The notes beneath the pieces are model-generated. The model worked only from the letters and a program-made list of their open reading frames with translations. It ran no database searches and was not told the DNA's origin. Positions 17,945-25,396 of a DNA stretch of 64,000 bases are shown here, one piece after another. The translations under genes and the position numbers were made by a program. Origin of the DNA: an uncultured Planctomycetota bacterium (GTDB lineage Bacteria; Planctomycetota; Planctomycetia; Gemmatales; HRBIN36); the NCBI GenBank assembly GCA_937944855.1, contig CALFAY010000021.1, positions 1 to 64,000 on the forward strand, in the 5' to 3' direction. Position 1 is the stretch's first letter; every line of letters starts with the position of its first letter.

Positions 17945-18667
17945 ATGGAAGCCTTTATCCACTTCGTAACGCACCACTGGTTCTTCGCCATCCCGATGTT
18001 CGGCATGATGCTCGCAGCTGGCGTCATGGTGATCTGGCGTATCTTGCTCAATCACAACGCGAAGACCGATTTGAACCTCTTCCTCCCGCGCTTCCAGGAG
18101 GTCTTGCAGAAGGAGGGCATTGAGGGGGCCTTGAAGTTCTGCAAGGCTCAGCCAGAGTCCGAAGTCATCCCTCGCAAGCTCTTCGTCGCCGGTCTGGAGA
18201 ACTGGAAGAACGGCATGGCCGCTTCCAAGCGGGCGATGGCCTCGGTCATGGAGTTGGAGATCATACCTGACTTCAGCTTCCTCCTCGCTCCGATTCTGGG
18301 AATTGCCAAGATCTCCACGATGGTCGGTCTGTTGGGAACAGTCATCTCGATGATCGGAACGTTCCAGGAACTGGGCAAAGCCGAAGGTGGAGCAGCCCAG
18401 GGCAAGGCGAGCCAGGAAATCGGTCTGGCTTTGTTCGCTACTGCTCTGGGAATCTTGACCGCGATTCCGCTGGTGTTCATGCACGTCATGTTCAAGGCCT
18501 GGATTCACAAGTACGAGATCAAGATGAAGAGCGCGGGCCAGAAGCTGATTCTGTTGCTTCAGAATCTGAAGGACCGTCCCGCTCAGCCGGCGGCAGCTGC
18601 TGCACAACCAGCCACGGCCGCTCGAGCGGTCGGCGCACCGACGGCTCCAGGCGTACCCGGCCGTTGA
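17945..18667 (+). CDS. exbB: ExbB/TolQ/MotA-family proton-channel protein
   Basis: A 240-residue inner-membrane protein. There is one N-terminal membrane segment (about 12-32), a cytoplasmic stretch, then two more segments containing the family hallmark MVGLLGTVISMIGTFQ and GLALFATALGILTAIP. ExbB forms a pentamer around an ExbD dimer and lets protons drive energy transfer to outer-membrane or envelope proteins. The C-terminus is an Ala/Pro-rich tail. Two ExbD genes follow directly. No TonB is adjacent. A GGGGTGA upstream may serve as ribosome-binding site. Confidence 0.9.
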   Translation: MEAFIHFVTHHWFFAIPMFGMMLAAGVMVIWRILLNHNAKTDLNLFLPRFQEVLQKEGIEGALKFCKAQPESEVIPRKLFVAGLENWKNGMAASKRAMASVMELEIIPDFSFLLAPILGIAKISTMVGLLGTVISMIGTFQELGKAEGGAAQGKASQEIGLALFATALGILTAIPLVFMHVMFKAWIHKYEIKMKSAGQKLILLLQNLKDRPAQPAAAAAQPATAARAVGAPTAPGVPGR

Positions 18668-18733
18668 TGCGGCGATTGCAGTTGCCAGAGATTCGGAGTT
18701 CATTCAAAGAGTTTGCGAAAAAGTCCTCGAACC

Positions 18734-18740
18734 AAAAGGA
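18734..18740 (+). promoter_or_regulatory. Shine-Dalgarno for the first exbD (GTG start)
   Basis: AAAAGGA ends eight bases before the GTG at 18749. It favours that GTG over an earlier in-frame codon at 18713. Confidence 0.45.
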
Positions 18741-18748
18741 TTCCGAAC

Positions 18749-19459
18749 GTGTCTGCCACGACCGATCAGGCGACCTTTTTCGATGTCTGGATTACCGACC
18801 GGAACCTTGTGTATCGCAAGGTGCCGTACACTGTGGTCGGCAACTGGGTCACGGAAGGCCGCCTGCTGGAGGGTGATCGAGTTCGGCTCTCGGGTACGAC
18901 GACCTGGCAGCGCCTGGCCGAGAATCCTTTGCTGGCCGCCTACCTGCCCAAACCCGAACCTGTCCGCATCGAGGACAAGGCCGAAGCCCTCAAGGACATT
19001 GAACTTGACTTCGAGCCGAAAAAGGCCGAGGCCGAAGACGACGACGTGGACATGATTCCGCTCATCGACATCAGCATGGTGTTGCTGGTGTTCTTCATGA
19101 TGACGGCCCAAAACCTGCTTACCTTAACCCCAATCGACAGCCCCAAGGCGGCCAACACATTGGCGATCGACAGCTATGGCGTCATCCACGTCGGCATCAA
19201 AGATGCTGGGGGAGGCAAACTCGAGTACTACTTCGGCGAGAAATACGATGAACCGTACTCCGAGCAGCAGTTCTACCGTATTCTCCAGGAGGAAATCCCC
19301 CGAGCCAGACCCTCTCCAAGCCGGGCAATTATCACCGCCGGGGCCAAGGTTCCTTACGAGAAAGTGCAGGAAGTCACCATCGAGTTGCAGAAGTTCGGCA
19401 TCGTCAGTCAGGGCAAGGTGCAAGCCAAGACACGTGGCGGCTCTGCTCCCTCAGAGTGA
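18749..19459 (+). CDS. exbD: ExbD-family protein with N-terminal GYF_2-like domain (first copy)
   Basis: A 236-residue protein. Residues about 8-70 form a GYF_2-like module: aromatic start, GNWVTEGRLLEGDRVR, and Trp in TTTWQRL. Then comes an acidic linker, then the ExbD part: DMIPLIDISMVLLVFFMMTAQ with the essential membrane Asp at 107, and a periplasmic domain to the C-terminus. In ordinary ExbD the cytoplasmic N-terminus is only about 20 residues, so the extra domain faces the cytoplasm and probably binds proline-rich partners or the second copy. The start is GTG with a good ribosome-binding site. It lies between exbB and a second exbD. Confidence 0.85.
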   Translation: MSATTDQATFFDVWITDRNLVYRKVPYTVVGNWVTEGRLLEGDRVRLSGTTTWQRLAENPLLAAYLPKPEPVRIEDKAEALKDIELDFEPKKAEAEDDDVDMIPLIDISMVLLVFFMMTAQNLLTLTPIDSPKAANTLAIDSYGVIHVGIKDAGGGKLEYYFGEKYDEPYSEQQFYRILQEEIPRARPSPSRAIITAGAKVPYEKVQEVTIELQKFGIVSQGKVQAKTRGGSAPSE

Positions 19460-19471
19460 AGCGGATTGCTT

Positions 19472-20122
19472 ATGAGCTGGAAGTTGCGTCATGCCGGATC
19501 GCCCCAATTCATCAGCGGCCTGAGTATGGCCCAGATCGTCGAGGGTCTGGCCGACGACAAATTCGACACCTCGGACGAGGTCTTCGGACCCGGGGACACC
19601 CGCTGGACGCCGATCGAAAGCCACCCCAAGTTCCAGGAAATCGTCGCCGAGATGGAGGAAGCCCGCAACCGTGTCATTGAGGAAGAAGACGCGGATGAAC
19701 AACGCATCGACATGAACCCGCTGATCGATGTCTGCCTGGTTTTGTTGGTCTTCTTCATCCTTGCCACGACCATGAGCATTCTCGAAAAAGTGCTCGACAT
19801 TCCCCAGAGCAAGGCGGAGCGCGTCGGCAACGTCCGCAAGGTCAAGATGGAGGACATCATCAGCTCGACCATCATGGTCAAAGCCTTCAAGGAAGGCGGA
19901 AAGACCGTGGTCAAGCTGGAAGACAAGCCCGTGCCCATCGAAGACTTGCAAAACCATCTGGACAGCCACGTCCGCGACACCCGCAAGCTCGAACTGCTGA
20001 TCGACGCTCACGGAGTCGAGTGGGAAACGGTCGTGGCCATCATTGACGCCGCCGCCGGGGTCGGCATCAAGAAGGTGCAGTTTCTCAAACGCACCGACGG
20101 CTCTCCGCCGACCGGCAGCTAG
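19472..20122 (+). CDS. exbD: ExbD-family protein with N-terminal GYF_2-like domain (second copy)
   Basis: A 216-residue paralogue of the preceding gene. The N-terminal module (about 1-58) reads SWKLRHAGSPQFISGLS, then a DEVFGPGDTRW core, close to GYF_2. After an acidic linker comes MNPLIDVCLVLLVFFILATT with the conserved Asp86, then a periplasmic domain. Two different ExbD proteins probably form the heterodimer inside the ExbB pentamer. It follows the first copy after 12 bp and precedes the CitG-like gene by two bases, so transcription may continue into the latter. Confidence 0.85.
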   Translation: MSWKLRHAGSPQFISGLSMAQIVEGLADDKFDTSDEVFGPGDTRWTPIESHPKFQEIVAEMEEARNRVIEEEDADEQRIDMNPLIDVCLVLLVFFILATTMSILEKVLDIPQSKAERVGNVRKVKMEDIISSTIMVKAFKEGGKTVVKLEDKPVPIEDLQNHLDSHVRDTRKLELLIDAHGVEWETVVAIIDAAAGVGIKKVQFLKRTDGSPPTGS

Positions 20123-20124
20123 CC

Positions 20125-21039
20125 ATGTCTGGGCTTTTCCTGGAAGTGTTGCCCCCCGGTGGCGTTGACCGTACGCCGTCCGCCTGTGGTCAGCTGGCTT
20201 GCATTCTCGAAGTGCTGGCGCGTAAGCCAGGCAATGTGCATCGTCGCCAGGACTTTTCCGATACCTCGTTGGCCGACTTCCTCCTTAGTGCTGCTGTGGC
20301 CTGCCCGGTTTTCGATCACACGCCCGAACGCGGGGTGGGGGTCACGATTCTGGAAGCGACCCGCCGCTCCCGCGCGGTCGTGAGAACGAATACACATCTG
20401 GGCACGTTCCTGTTGTTGGCTCCTCTTGCGGCTGTGCCGAGCGGGCTGTCATTGCAAGAGGGTATTAAGCAAGTCCTCGACGCCCTGACGCTGGCAGATT
20501 CGGAAGCAGTCTTCGAGGCGATCCGCTTAGCTCAACCCGGCGGCCTGGGCCGAGTCAGTCGCGAGGACGTTACCTCGACTCCCACGCTCCCCCTGCGGGA
20601 AATCATGATCTTGGCCAAAGACCGCGACATGATCGCCAGGCAATATGCCGACGGGTTCGCACAGGTGTTCGACCTTGGGGTTCCAGCATTCCTCGATGGA
20701 CTGGCAGTCGAGCAGCCCCTGGAGGAGGCCATTGTCGGTTGTTTCCTGCGCATCCTGGCTGAACATCCCGACACGCTGATCGCCCGCAAACGCGGCATCG
20801 AGGTGGCAAACGCAGCTTCACGAAAGGCTCGGGAAATCCTGCAACTAGGGTGGCCGGCTAGTGAAGCTGCTCAGCAAGCCCTGGTGGAGTTCGACCATTG
20901 GTTGCGAGCCGAGGGCAACGCCCGAAATCCGGGAACTACGGCTGATCTGGTCGCCGCTTGCTTGTACGTCGTTCTCCGGGAGGGTACGATGCAGCTTCCG
21001 CACAAGCCAAGCTTTGTTTCGCATCGCATTCAGCTTTAA
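20125..21039 (+). CDS. Triphosphoribosyl-dephospho-CoA synthase family (CitG-like) protein
   Basis: A 304-residue soluble enzyme of the CitG/MdcB family. It has the family patterns LARKPGNVHRRQDF near residue 32 and NARNPGTTADLVAACLYV near the C-terminus. Classical members make the prosthetic-group precursor of citrate lyase or malonate decarboxylase, but neither enzyme is here. CitG-like proteins also occur beside methanopterin-linked C1 genes in methylotrophs and planctomycetes. The pterin gene and the HisA-related gene next door favour that setting. It starts two bases after the second exbD. Confidence 0.8.
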   Translation: MSGLFLEVLPPGGVDRTPSACGQLACILEVLARKPGNVHRRQDFSDTSLADFLLSAAVACPVFDHTPERGVGVTILEATRRSRAVVRTNTHLGTFLLLAPLAAVPSGLSLQEGIKQVLDALTLADSEAVFEAIRLAQPGGLGRVSREDVTSTPTLPLREIMILAKDRDMIARQYADGFAQVFDLGVPAFLDGLAVEQPLEEAIVGCFLRILAEHPDTLIARKRGIEVANAASRKAREILQLGWPASEAAQQALVEFDHWLRAEGNARNPGTTADLVAACLYVVLREGTMQLPHKPSFVSHRIQL

Positions 21040-21058
21040 TCGCTCGGGAATCGAACCC

Positions 21059-21571
21059 ATGTCGGAACGCTTCACCGTCCGCCTCCTCAAGGAACAGCTG
21101 GTTTTCTGCTCAGGCCATTTCATCAGTTACGAAGGCGACAAATGCGAACGTCTGCATGGCCATAATTACCGCGTTGGCGTTGAGGTTTCCGGACCTCTGG
21201 ACGAAAACAGCTATGTGTTCGACTTTGTCGCTTTGAAGCGGCTTATGCGGGCCATCGTCGAGGAGCTGGATCATCGCATGTTGCTCCCTCTCCGCAATCC
21301 GTTGATTCGCGTCGAGAGCACGGAAAAGGAGGTGCAGGCTTGCTACCGTGAGCGCCGCTGGTTGTTTCCTCGGGACGACTGCATACTGTTGCCGATCGCC
21401 AATACGACGACTGAGGAACTGGCTCGCTACATAGCTGGCCGGCTCCACCGTGCCTTGGCAGTACAGTACGGTTTTCAACCCGACTCCGTCCGCGTGGAAG
21501 TCGAAGAAGCCCCGGGCCAGTCGGCGATGTACGAGTGGCAACCTGCTGCAACAGAGTCAAAGCCACTGTGA
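21059..21571 (+). CDS. 6-pyruvoyl-tetrahydropterin synthase/QueD-family protein
   Basis: A 170-residue protein with the family's zinc ligands His20 (CSGHF) and His33/His35 (in LHGHNY), and the catalytic Cys29 in the CxxxHGH motif (CERLHGH). The fold converts dihydroneopterin triphosphate to a pyruvoyl- or carboxy-tetrahydropterin. Products feed pterin cofactors, queuosine or, by bypass, folate. The C-terminal glutamate motif is present as VEVEEAPG. The start is an ATG at 21059; a longer frame would extend into the CitG-like gene. The last 15 bases overlap the convergent HisA-related gene. QueD in queuosine synthesis is the main alternative. Confidence 0.84.
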   Translation: MSERFTVRLLKEQLVFCSGHFISYEGDKCERLHGHNYRVGVEVSGPLDENSYVFDFVALKRLMRAIVEELDHRMLLPLRNPLIRVESTEKEVQACYRERRWLFPRDDCILLPIANTTTEELARYIAGRLHRALAVQYGFQPDSVRVEVEEAPGQSAMYEWQPAATESKPL

Positions 21572-22294
21572 AACCGCCTCGACATCCGCTTTAGTCAAAC
21601 GTCCATCGTGCAGGGCCGAAGCGACCAGCACGGCACTTGCTCCGCAATCCGCCGCTCGCTTCAGATCGTCAGGACCGCGAATCCCCCCGCCCAACACGAC
21701 ACTCAATTCCGGCCAACGCCGCTTCGCTTCCGCGCACAAAGCTTCAGTGCCCAATCCGGCTCCCGTGCCTACCCGGGTAAGGTCAAGAAGGATGACCGTA
21801 GGAACCCCCGATGCGTTCACGACCGAGAGGATTTCGAGAGGATCGTCTTGCCGCCAATCCGCGGAACACACGGGTTTCCCGGCGTGGAGGTCAAGCGAAA
21901 AAACCAGCCGTGCAGGCCCCAGATAGTGGCTCAAAACAGCTAGAACATCCGGCCCTCGGAGCGTTTCCATCCCGAGCACGATTCTGGCCAGGGGCAGTTC
22001 GGCCAGGGCCTTGCCATCATCCTCTGAGCGCACCCCGGCATCCAGCCAAAGTCCGCAGCCGACAGCAGCCAATGCCTCGTAGAGCCTGGTTTGCCGCTGG
22101 CCGCGGCAGATGGCGTCGAGATCGGCAACGTAGAGGTCCGAGCAATTCAGTAAAGAGCGGAAGGCTCGGGCCACTTCAATCGGATCGGTGGAATGCGTCA
22201 ATCGGGAACTGAGCGGACGGTATTCATGTCGCCGACCAGCGACGGCATGTACGACGCCACCACCCTGGATATCCAGTACGGGAATAACGCGCAT
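21557..22294 (-). CDS. HisA-related (beta/alpha)8-barrel protein, COG1411-like
   Basis: A 245-residue TIM-barrel protein resembling phosphoribosylformimino-AICAR isomerase. It begins MRVIPVLDIQGGGVVHAVAGRR, and has the two phosphate-binding loops LGGGIRGPDDL and GASAVLVASALHDG. The catalytic Asp of strand 1 is kept (LDIQGG). In place of histidine-pathway context it sits beside CitG-like and PTPS genes, which matches the HisA-related proteins found with tetrahydromethanopterin-linked C1 genes. True HisA remains possible since hisF/hisH are not visible here. Its function in that set is not established. Confidence 0.78.
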   Translation of the reverse strand: MRVIPVLDIQGGGVVHAVAGRRHEYRPLSSRLTHSTDPIEVARAFRSLLNCSDLYVADLDAICRGQRQTRLYEALAAVGCGLWLDAGVRSEDDGKALAELPLARIVLGMETLRGPDVLAVLSHYLGPARLVFSLDLHAGKPVCSADWRQDDPLEILSVVNASGVPTVILLDLTRVGTGAGLGTEALCAEAKRRWPELSVVLGGGIRGPDDLKRAADCGASAVLVASALHDGRLTKADVEAVSQWL

Positions 22295-22360
22295 GAAGGT
22301 TGGCCTTGATCTTGACGCGGTTCCGATGCATGACCTTCTGCCCTGACCACGATCCTAGAG

Positions 22361-23269
22361 ATGCAAGGGACGGAGGAAATGGCCCACCGAGCCTTGCCAG
22401 AACCGGCCTACCAAACGGCGCTGGGTCGCGCCTACGTCGGAGATTCTCTGGATTTTCTGGCCCGCTTGCCGGACCGGTCGGTGTCGCTGGTTCTGACTTC
22501 CCCGCCGTTCGCTTTACGCCGCAAGAAGGCTTACGGCAATGTGTCAGCGTCAGAGTATCTTGACTGGTTCTGGCCGTTCGCTGCACAGATTCATCGCGTC
22601 CTGCGGGAAGACGGCAGTTTTGTTCTCGAACTTGGCGGTGCCTGGAACCCTGGGTCTCCGACGCGATCCACGCTTCCGTACCAGTTGCTGTTGCGCCTGA
22701 CGACACTCTTTCACTTCGCCCAGGACTTCTATTGGTTCAACCCCTCCAAGCTACCGACGCCCGCTGAGTGGGTAACCGTGCGTCGCTGCCGCGTCAAGGA
22801 TGCCGTGAGCCACATCTGGTGGCTCTGCCGAACCGAACACCCTGAGGCGGACAACCGCCGTGTGCTGCGACCTTACAGTCCCTCCATGTGCCGCCTTCTC
22901 GAACACGGATACACACCGAAGAAACGACCCTCAGAACACGCCATTTCCAAGCGATTCCGCAAGGATAATGGAGGGGCTATTCCGCCTAATGTGTTGATTG
23001 TGCCCAACACCCGCTCGCGGGATGACTACTTCTTTCGCTGTCGCCAGGCCGGTTTGCCGATTCACCCAGCCCGCTTCCCCCGGGAGGTCCCGGAATTCTT
23101 TATCCGCTTCCTGACGAAGCCGGGGCAACTGGTCGTCGATCCATTCGCGGGCAGCAACATGACCGGTTGGGTGGCCGAGTCGCTAGGCCGTCGCTGGCTC
23201 AGCATCGACATCAACCCGGACTACGTCGTCGGCTCCCGCTTCCGTTTCGTATCTCCGAAAGCGGCCTGA
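22361..23269 (+). CDS. Solitary N4-cytosine-type DNA methyltransferase (beta class)
   Basis: A 302-residue S-adenosylmethionine-dependent enzyme. The catalytic motif TSPPF (SPPF at 47-50) marks the N4-cytosine group. The cofactor motif DPFAGSNMTGW lies at 260-270, so motif IV precedes motif I as in beta-class enzymes. No restriction endonuclease or specificity subunit is adjacent. An orphan regulatory or protective methyltransferase is likely. The start is uncertain between 22361 and 22379; the latter is closely preceded by GGAGG. It is divergent from the HisA-related gene. Confidence 0.85.
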   Translation: MQGTEEMAHRALPEPAYQTALGRAYVGDSLDFLARLPDRSVSLVLTSPPFALRRKKAYGNVSASEYLDWFWPFAAQIHRVLREDGSFVLELGGAWNPGSPTRSTLPYQLLLRLTTLFHFAQDFYWFNPSKLPTPAEWVTVRRCRVKDAVSHIWWLCRTEHPEADNRRVLRPYSPSMCRLLEHGYTPKKRPSEHAISKRFRKDNGGAIPPNVLIVPNTRSRDDYFFRCRQAGLPIHPARFPREVPEFFIRFLTKPGQLVVDPFAGSNMTGWVAESLGRRWLSIDINPDYVVGSRFRFVSPKAA

Positions 23270-23422
23270 ACTGGTCCCATTCACCTTCTGGCACTATGTG
23301 AGGGCGAGAGTCAAAACAAAGCACCGAAACCGGCTTCCCAGGCAAAGGCGAAACTGGATTTGCAGGAAAGCATCGATTTCGGTGCAACGAGGACGCCCGT
23401 TTTCGGTCCGCGAAATTGGCTT

Positions 23423-24106
23423 TTACTTGGCACGGGAGCGCAACAGCATCAAATGCCGCTCGAAGCGCTCCTGCAGGTACTCGTGACAGTTCCGCAACGT
23501 TTCCATGTCGCTGCGGCTGATCTCTCGATGGCCGATGAGAATTGGGCCTTTGGCCGCAGCCCGCTCACCGTGCGAAAGCACGCTTTCAACTTTGTTGAGT
23601 TGGGCATCAAGGGCTTCGGCGGAGAGGTTGTCGGTGATGGACCAGAAGCGGCAGGCATCGGCGAAGCTCAGTTCGTATGCCTTACCCTCTTCCATCTTCT
23701 TCCGGGCGGACGAGTCGAGCAGGCTGAGCAGCACCTTCTCTTGCTCGCGGGGCAGCCGTTGCACGTTGGCCGGTTCAACAGCCTCCTCATCGTCCTCGCT
23801 GTCGCCTTCCAATAATCGTTTGACCACACGCTGCCCTTCGGGCGAGAGGGTGTAGAGTTTCTGGCCCATCTTGGCCAGCCACCCTTTCCGTGCCAGGCCG
23901 CGCTCTCCCATGATACTCGCAAGCACACGATTGGAGTCGGGATACTGTTCGGCGTACCCCTTCAGGCCGAAGGCCTTGGGATTCTCGCGCCAGGACGCCA
24001 CGATCAGGTCCTCGGCGCTGAAGGGCGATTGACCCTGGTCCTGGAGCTTCTTGGCGGCCAGGAGGATCAATTCGGAAAGCGTGTACTCGGCGATTGCGCT
24101 AACCAC
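23423..24106 (-). CDS. Hypothetical protein with winged-helix-like N-terminal half
   Basis: A 227-residue soluble protein. The N-terminal half (about 10-105) has a helix-rich pattern with GLARKGWLAKMGQKLYTLSPEGQRVVKRLL, resembling a winged helix. An acidic linker (EGDSEDDEEAVEP) separates it from a helical C-terminal half ending in ERFERHLMLLRSRAK. The start is GTG at 24106, with GGGGGAG a few bases upstream. It lies 40 bp after the MerR-family gene on the same strand and is probably co-transcribed with it. Function unknown; a DNA-binding partner of the MerR protein is a guess. Confidence 0.65.
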   Translation of the reverse strand: MVSAIAEYTLSELILLAAKKLQDQGQSPFSAEDLIVASWRENPKAFGLKGYAEQYPDSNRVLASIMGERGLARKGWLAKMGQKLYTLSPEGQRVVKRLLEGDSEDDEEAVEPANVQRLPREQEKVLLSLLDSSARKKMEEGKAYELSFADACRFWSITDNLSAEALDAQLNKVESVLSHGERAAAKGPILIGHREISRSDMETLRNCHEYLQERFERHLMLLRSRAK

Positions 24107-24146
24107 AGTTCTCCCCCATCACTGGATCGAGAAACCATCCATCCTG

Positions 24147-24677
24147 CTACCCCGCTCGGACGCCCTTCCGAGCGGAACGAATCCGACGTTGCGAAGACCG
24201 GGACGGCAGGGGAGCCGTTCCGGCGCTTTCGGCGGCGGCCTCCGGGGCAACGCGGGCGATCTCCCGCCGGGCCTCGCAGGCGATCCTGCCGATCGGAACC
24301 ATGAACAACAGCTGACCGCCGGCCAGCGTGTCGATGATCTTGCGGTCCTGGACAGCGCGACCGGGATCATCGCTGATCAAGAATACCGTCGAGCCGTCGG
24401 TCACCAGATTGAGCGAAGCCAAGGGCTGCTCTACATCCGGGCGATGCTCCCGGAGAAACTTCAGGCAGCGTTTGACCTTGCCCAGACTGATGCCCTCCCG
24501 GCGCAGAGTGACGGCCGTCTTGATGGCCAGCACGTCCAGGAACGAGTAGAGCCGCCGCGATCCTTTGCCCGCAGCCTGAGCCACTGAGGGCTGCACCAAC
24601 CCGGTGCGGTCCCAGTGGATCAACTGCTTGATCGTGGCTCCCGTCACTCGCGATACCGCGTCGATCATGTAGGCCAT
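24147..24677 (-). CDS. MerR-family transcriptional regulator
   Basis: A 176-residue protein with an N-terminal MerR-type winged helix: IDAVSRVTGATIKQLIHWDRTGLVQPS, then SRRLYSFLDVLAIKTAVTLRREGISLGKVKRCLKFLRE. This covers about residues 4-80. The C-terminal part is not a metal- or drug-binding domain I recognise and lacks an evident Cys cluster. A perfect 18-bp palindrome lies 26 bp upstream of the start, as expected of an autoregulatory operator. The next gene (227 residues) is probably its operon partner. The signal sensed is unknown. Confidence 0.82.
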   Translation of the reverse strand: MAYMIDAVSRVTGATIKQLIHWDRTGLVQPSVAQAAGKGSRRLYSFLDVLAIKTAVTLRREGISLGKVKRCLKFLREHRPDVEQPLASLNLVTDGSTVFLISDDPGRAVQDRKIIDTLAGGQLLFMVPIGRIACEARREIARVAPEAAAESAGTAPLPSRSSQRRIRSARKGVRAG

Positions 24678-24702
24678 AGTCGAAACCCATCAGTGTCGTT
24701 CA

Positions 24703-24720
24703 AATGCCATCGATGGCATT
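24703..24720. promoter_or_regulatory. Perfect 18-bp palindrome before the MerR-family gene
   Basis: AATGCCATCGATGGCATT reads the same on both strands, centred at 24711/24712 and 26 bp upstream of the MerR start. It is a good operator candidate. No clean -35/-10 pair flanking it was found. Confidence 0.55.
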
Positions 24721-25396
24721 CTAAAGACCCCTATCGCTTTCGACAAGCCTTAACTCAGCTGAGCAGTGTACCTATCGTTGCGTCGGTGTCCAGAAGGTAC
24801 TTGGCTACTCCGTGGATGGGATGGAATTACCGCCAGTCGCTGTGCCGAGCAGGTCCCGAGCGAACCTTGGATTTGTTGGGTTGCCTTCCCGTCAGAACGA
24901 ACACAGCCGGTGAAGAGGCTTCAGCTCGAAAGCCGAATCTTCGAGGCCGGGTCGCTGATCCGAGGCGAGCTACCGAAGAGTATTCAGCTGTCAGCAGGCG
25001 GGCAGACGAGTCGCCGGGAAGGTTTTTTGGGGAGCAGAGCAAGGTTCCGCGTCGAGAGGCTGGTCGGGAGACGCACCTCGAAGGAAATCGGCCAAGCGGT
25101 GGCACTGGGTTCCTGTTCTGGTACTGGCGTCGGCAGCTCGACCGGGACTCCGAGCATGGCGAAGAATGCTTCAGCCTATCAAACAGATTCCTCGCAGATC
25201 GAATGTTCCTCCACGGCTCCGTGGTAAAAGCAGGATTCTCCAAAGCCGACAGGTTCTCCAGCTTGCCCTGACGGTAGTCCCTGCGACTGGTGTTTTCGCG
25301 GCCACTTGGCCTTGTCCTGAATGCCGGATGTTGCCTATACTTCGGCCGCTTTTTGGGGATCGATATCGTTAGGCCGGCCGCCACGGAGGGTAGTCA
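24721..25396. other. Gene-poor 0.7-kb gap
   Basis: Open frames of 150-220 codons exist here on both strands, but their products are Ser/Arg-rich and show no domain-like pattern, so they look like GC-driven artefacts. I tested by eye for RNase P, tmRNA and SRP RNA signatures and saw none. A decayed gene or an unrecognised RNA is possible. The end of the gap holds the GGAGGG of the following glycosyltransferase gene. Confidence 0.5.

Noticed and set aside
24615-25271. Open frames of about 150-220 codons in the gap after the MerR gene
   Set aside because: Products are Ser/Arg-rich without hydrophobic core or motif, and no ribosome-binding site supports them.
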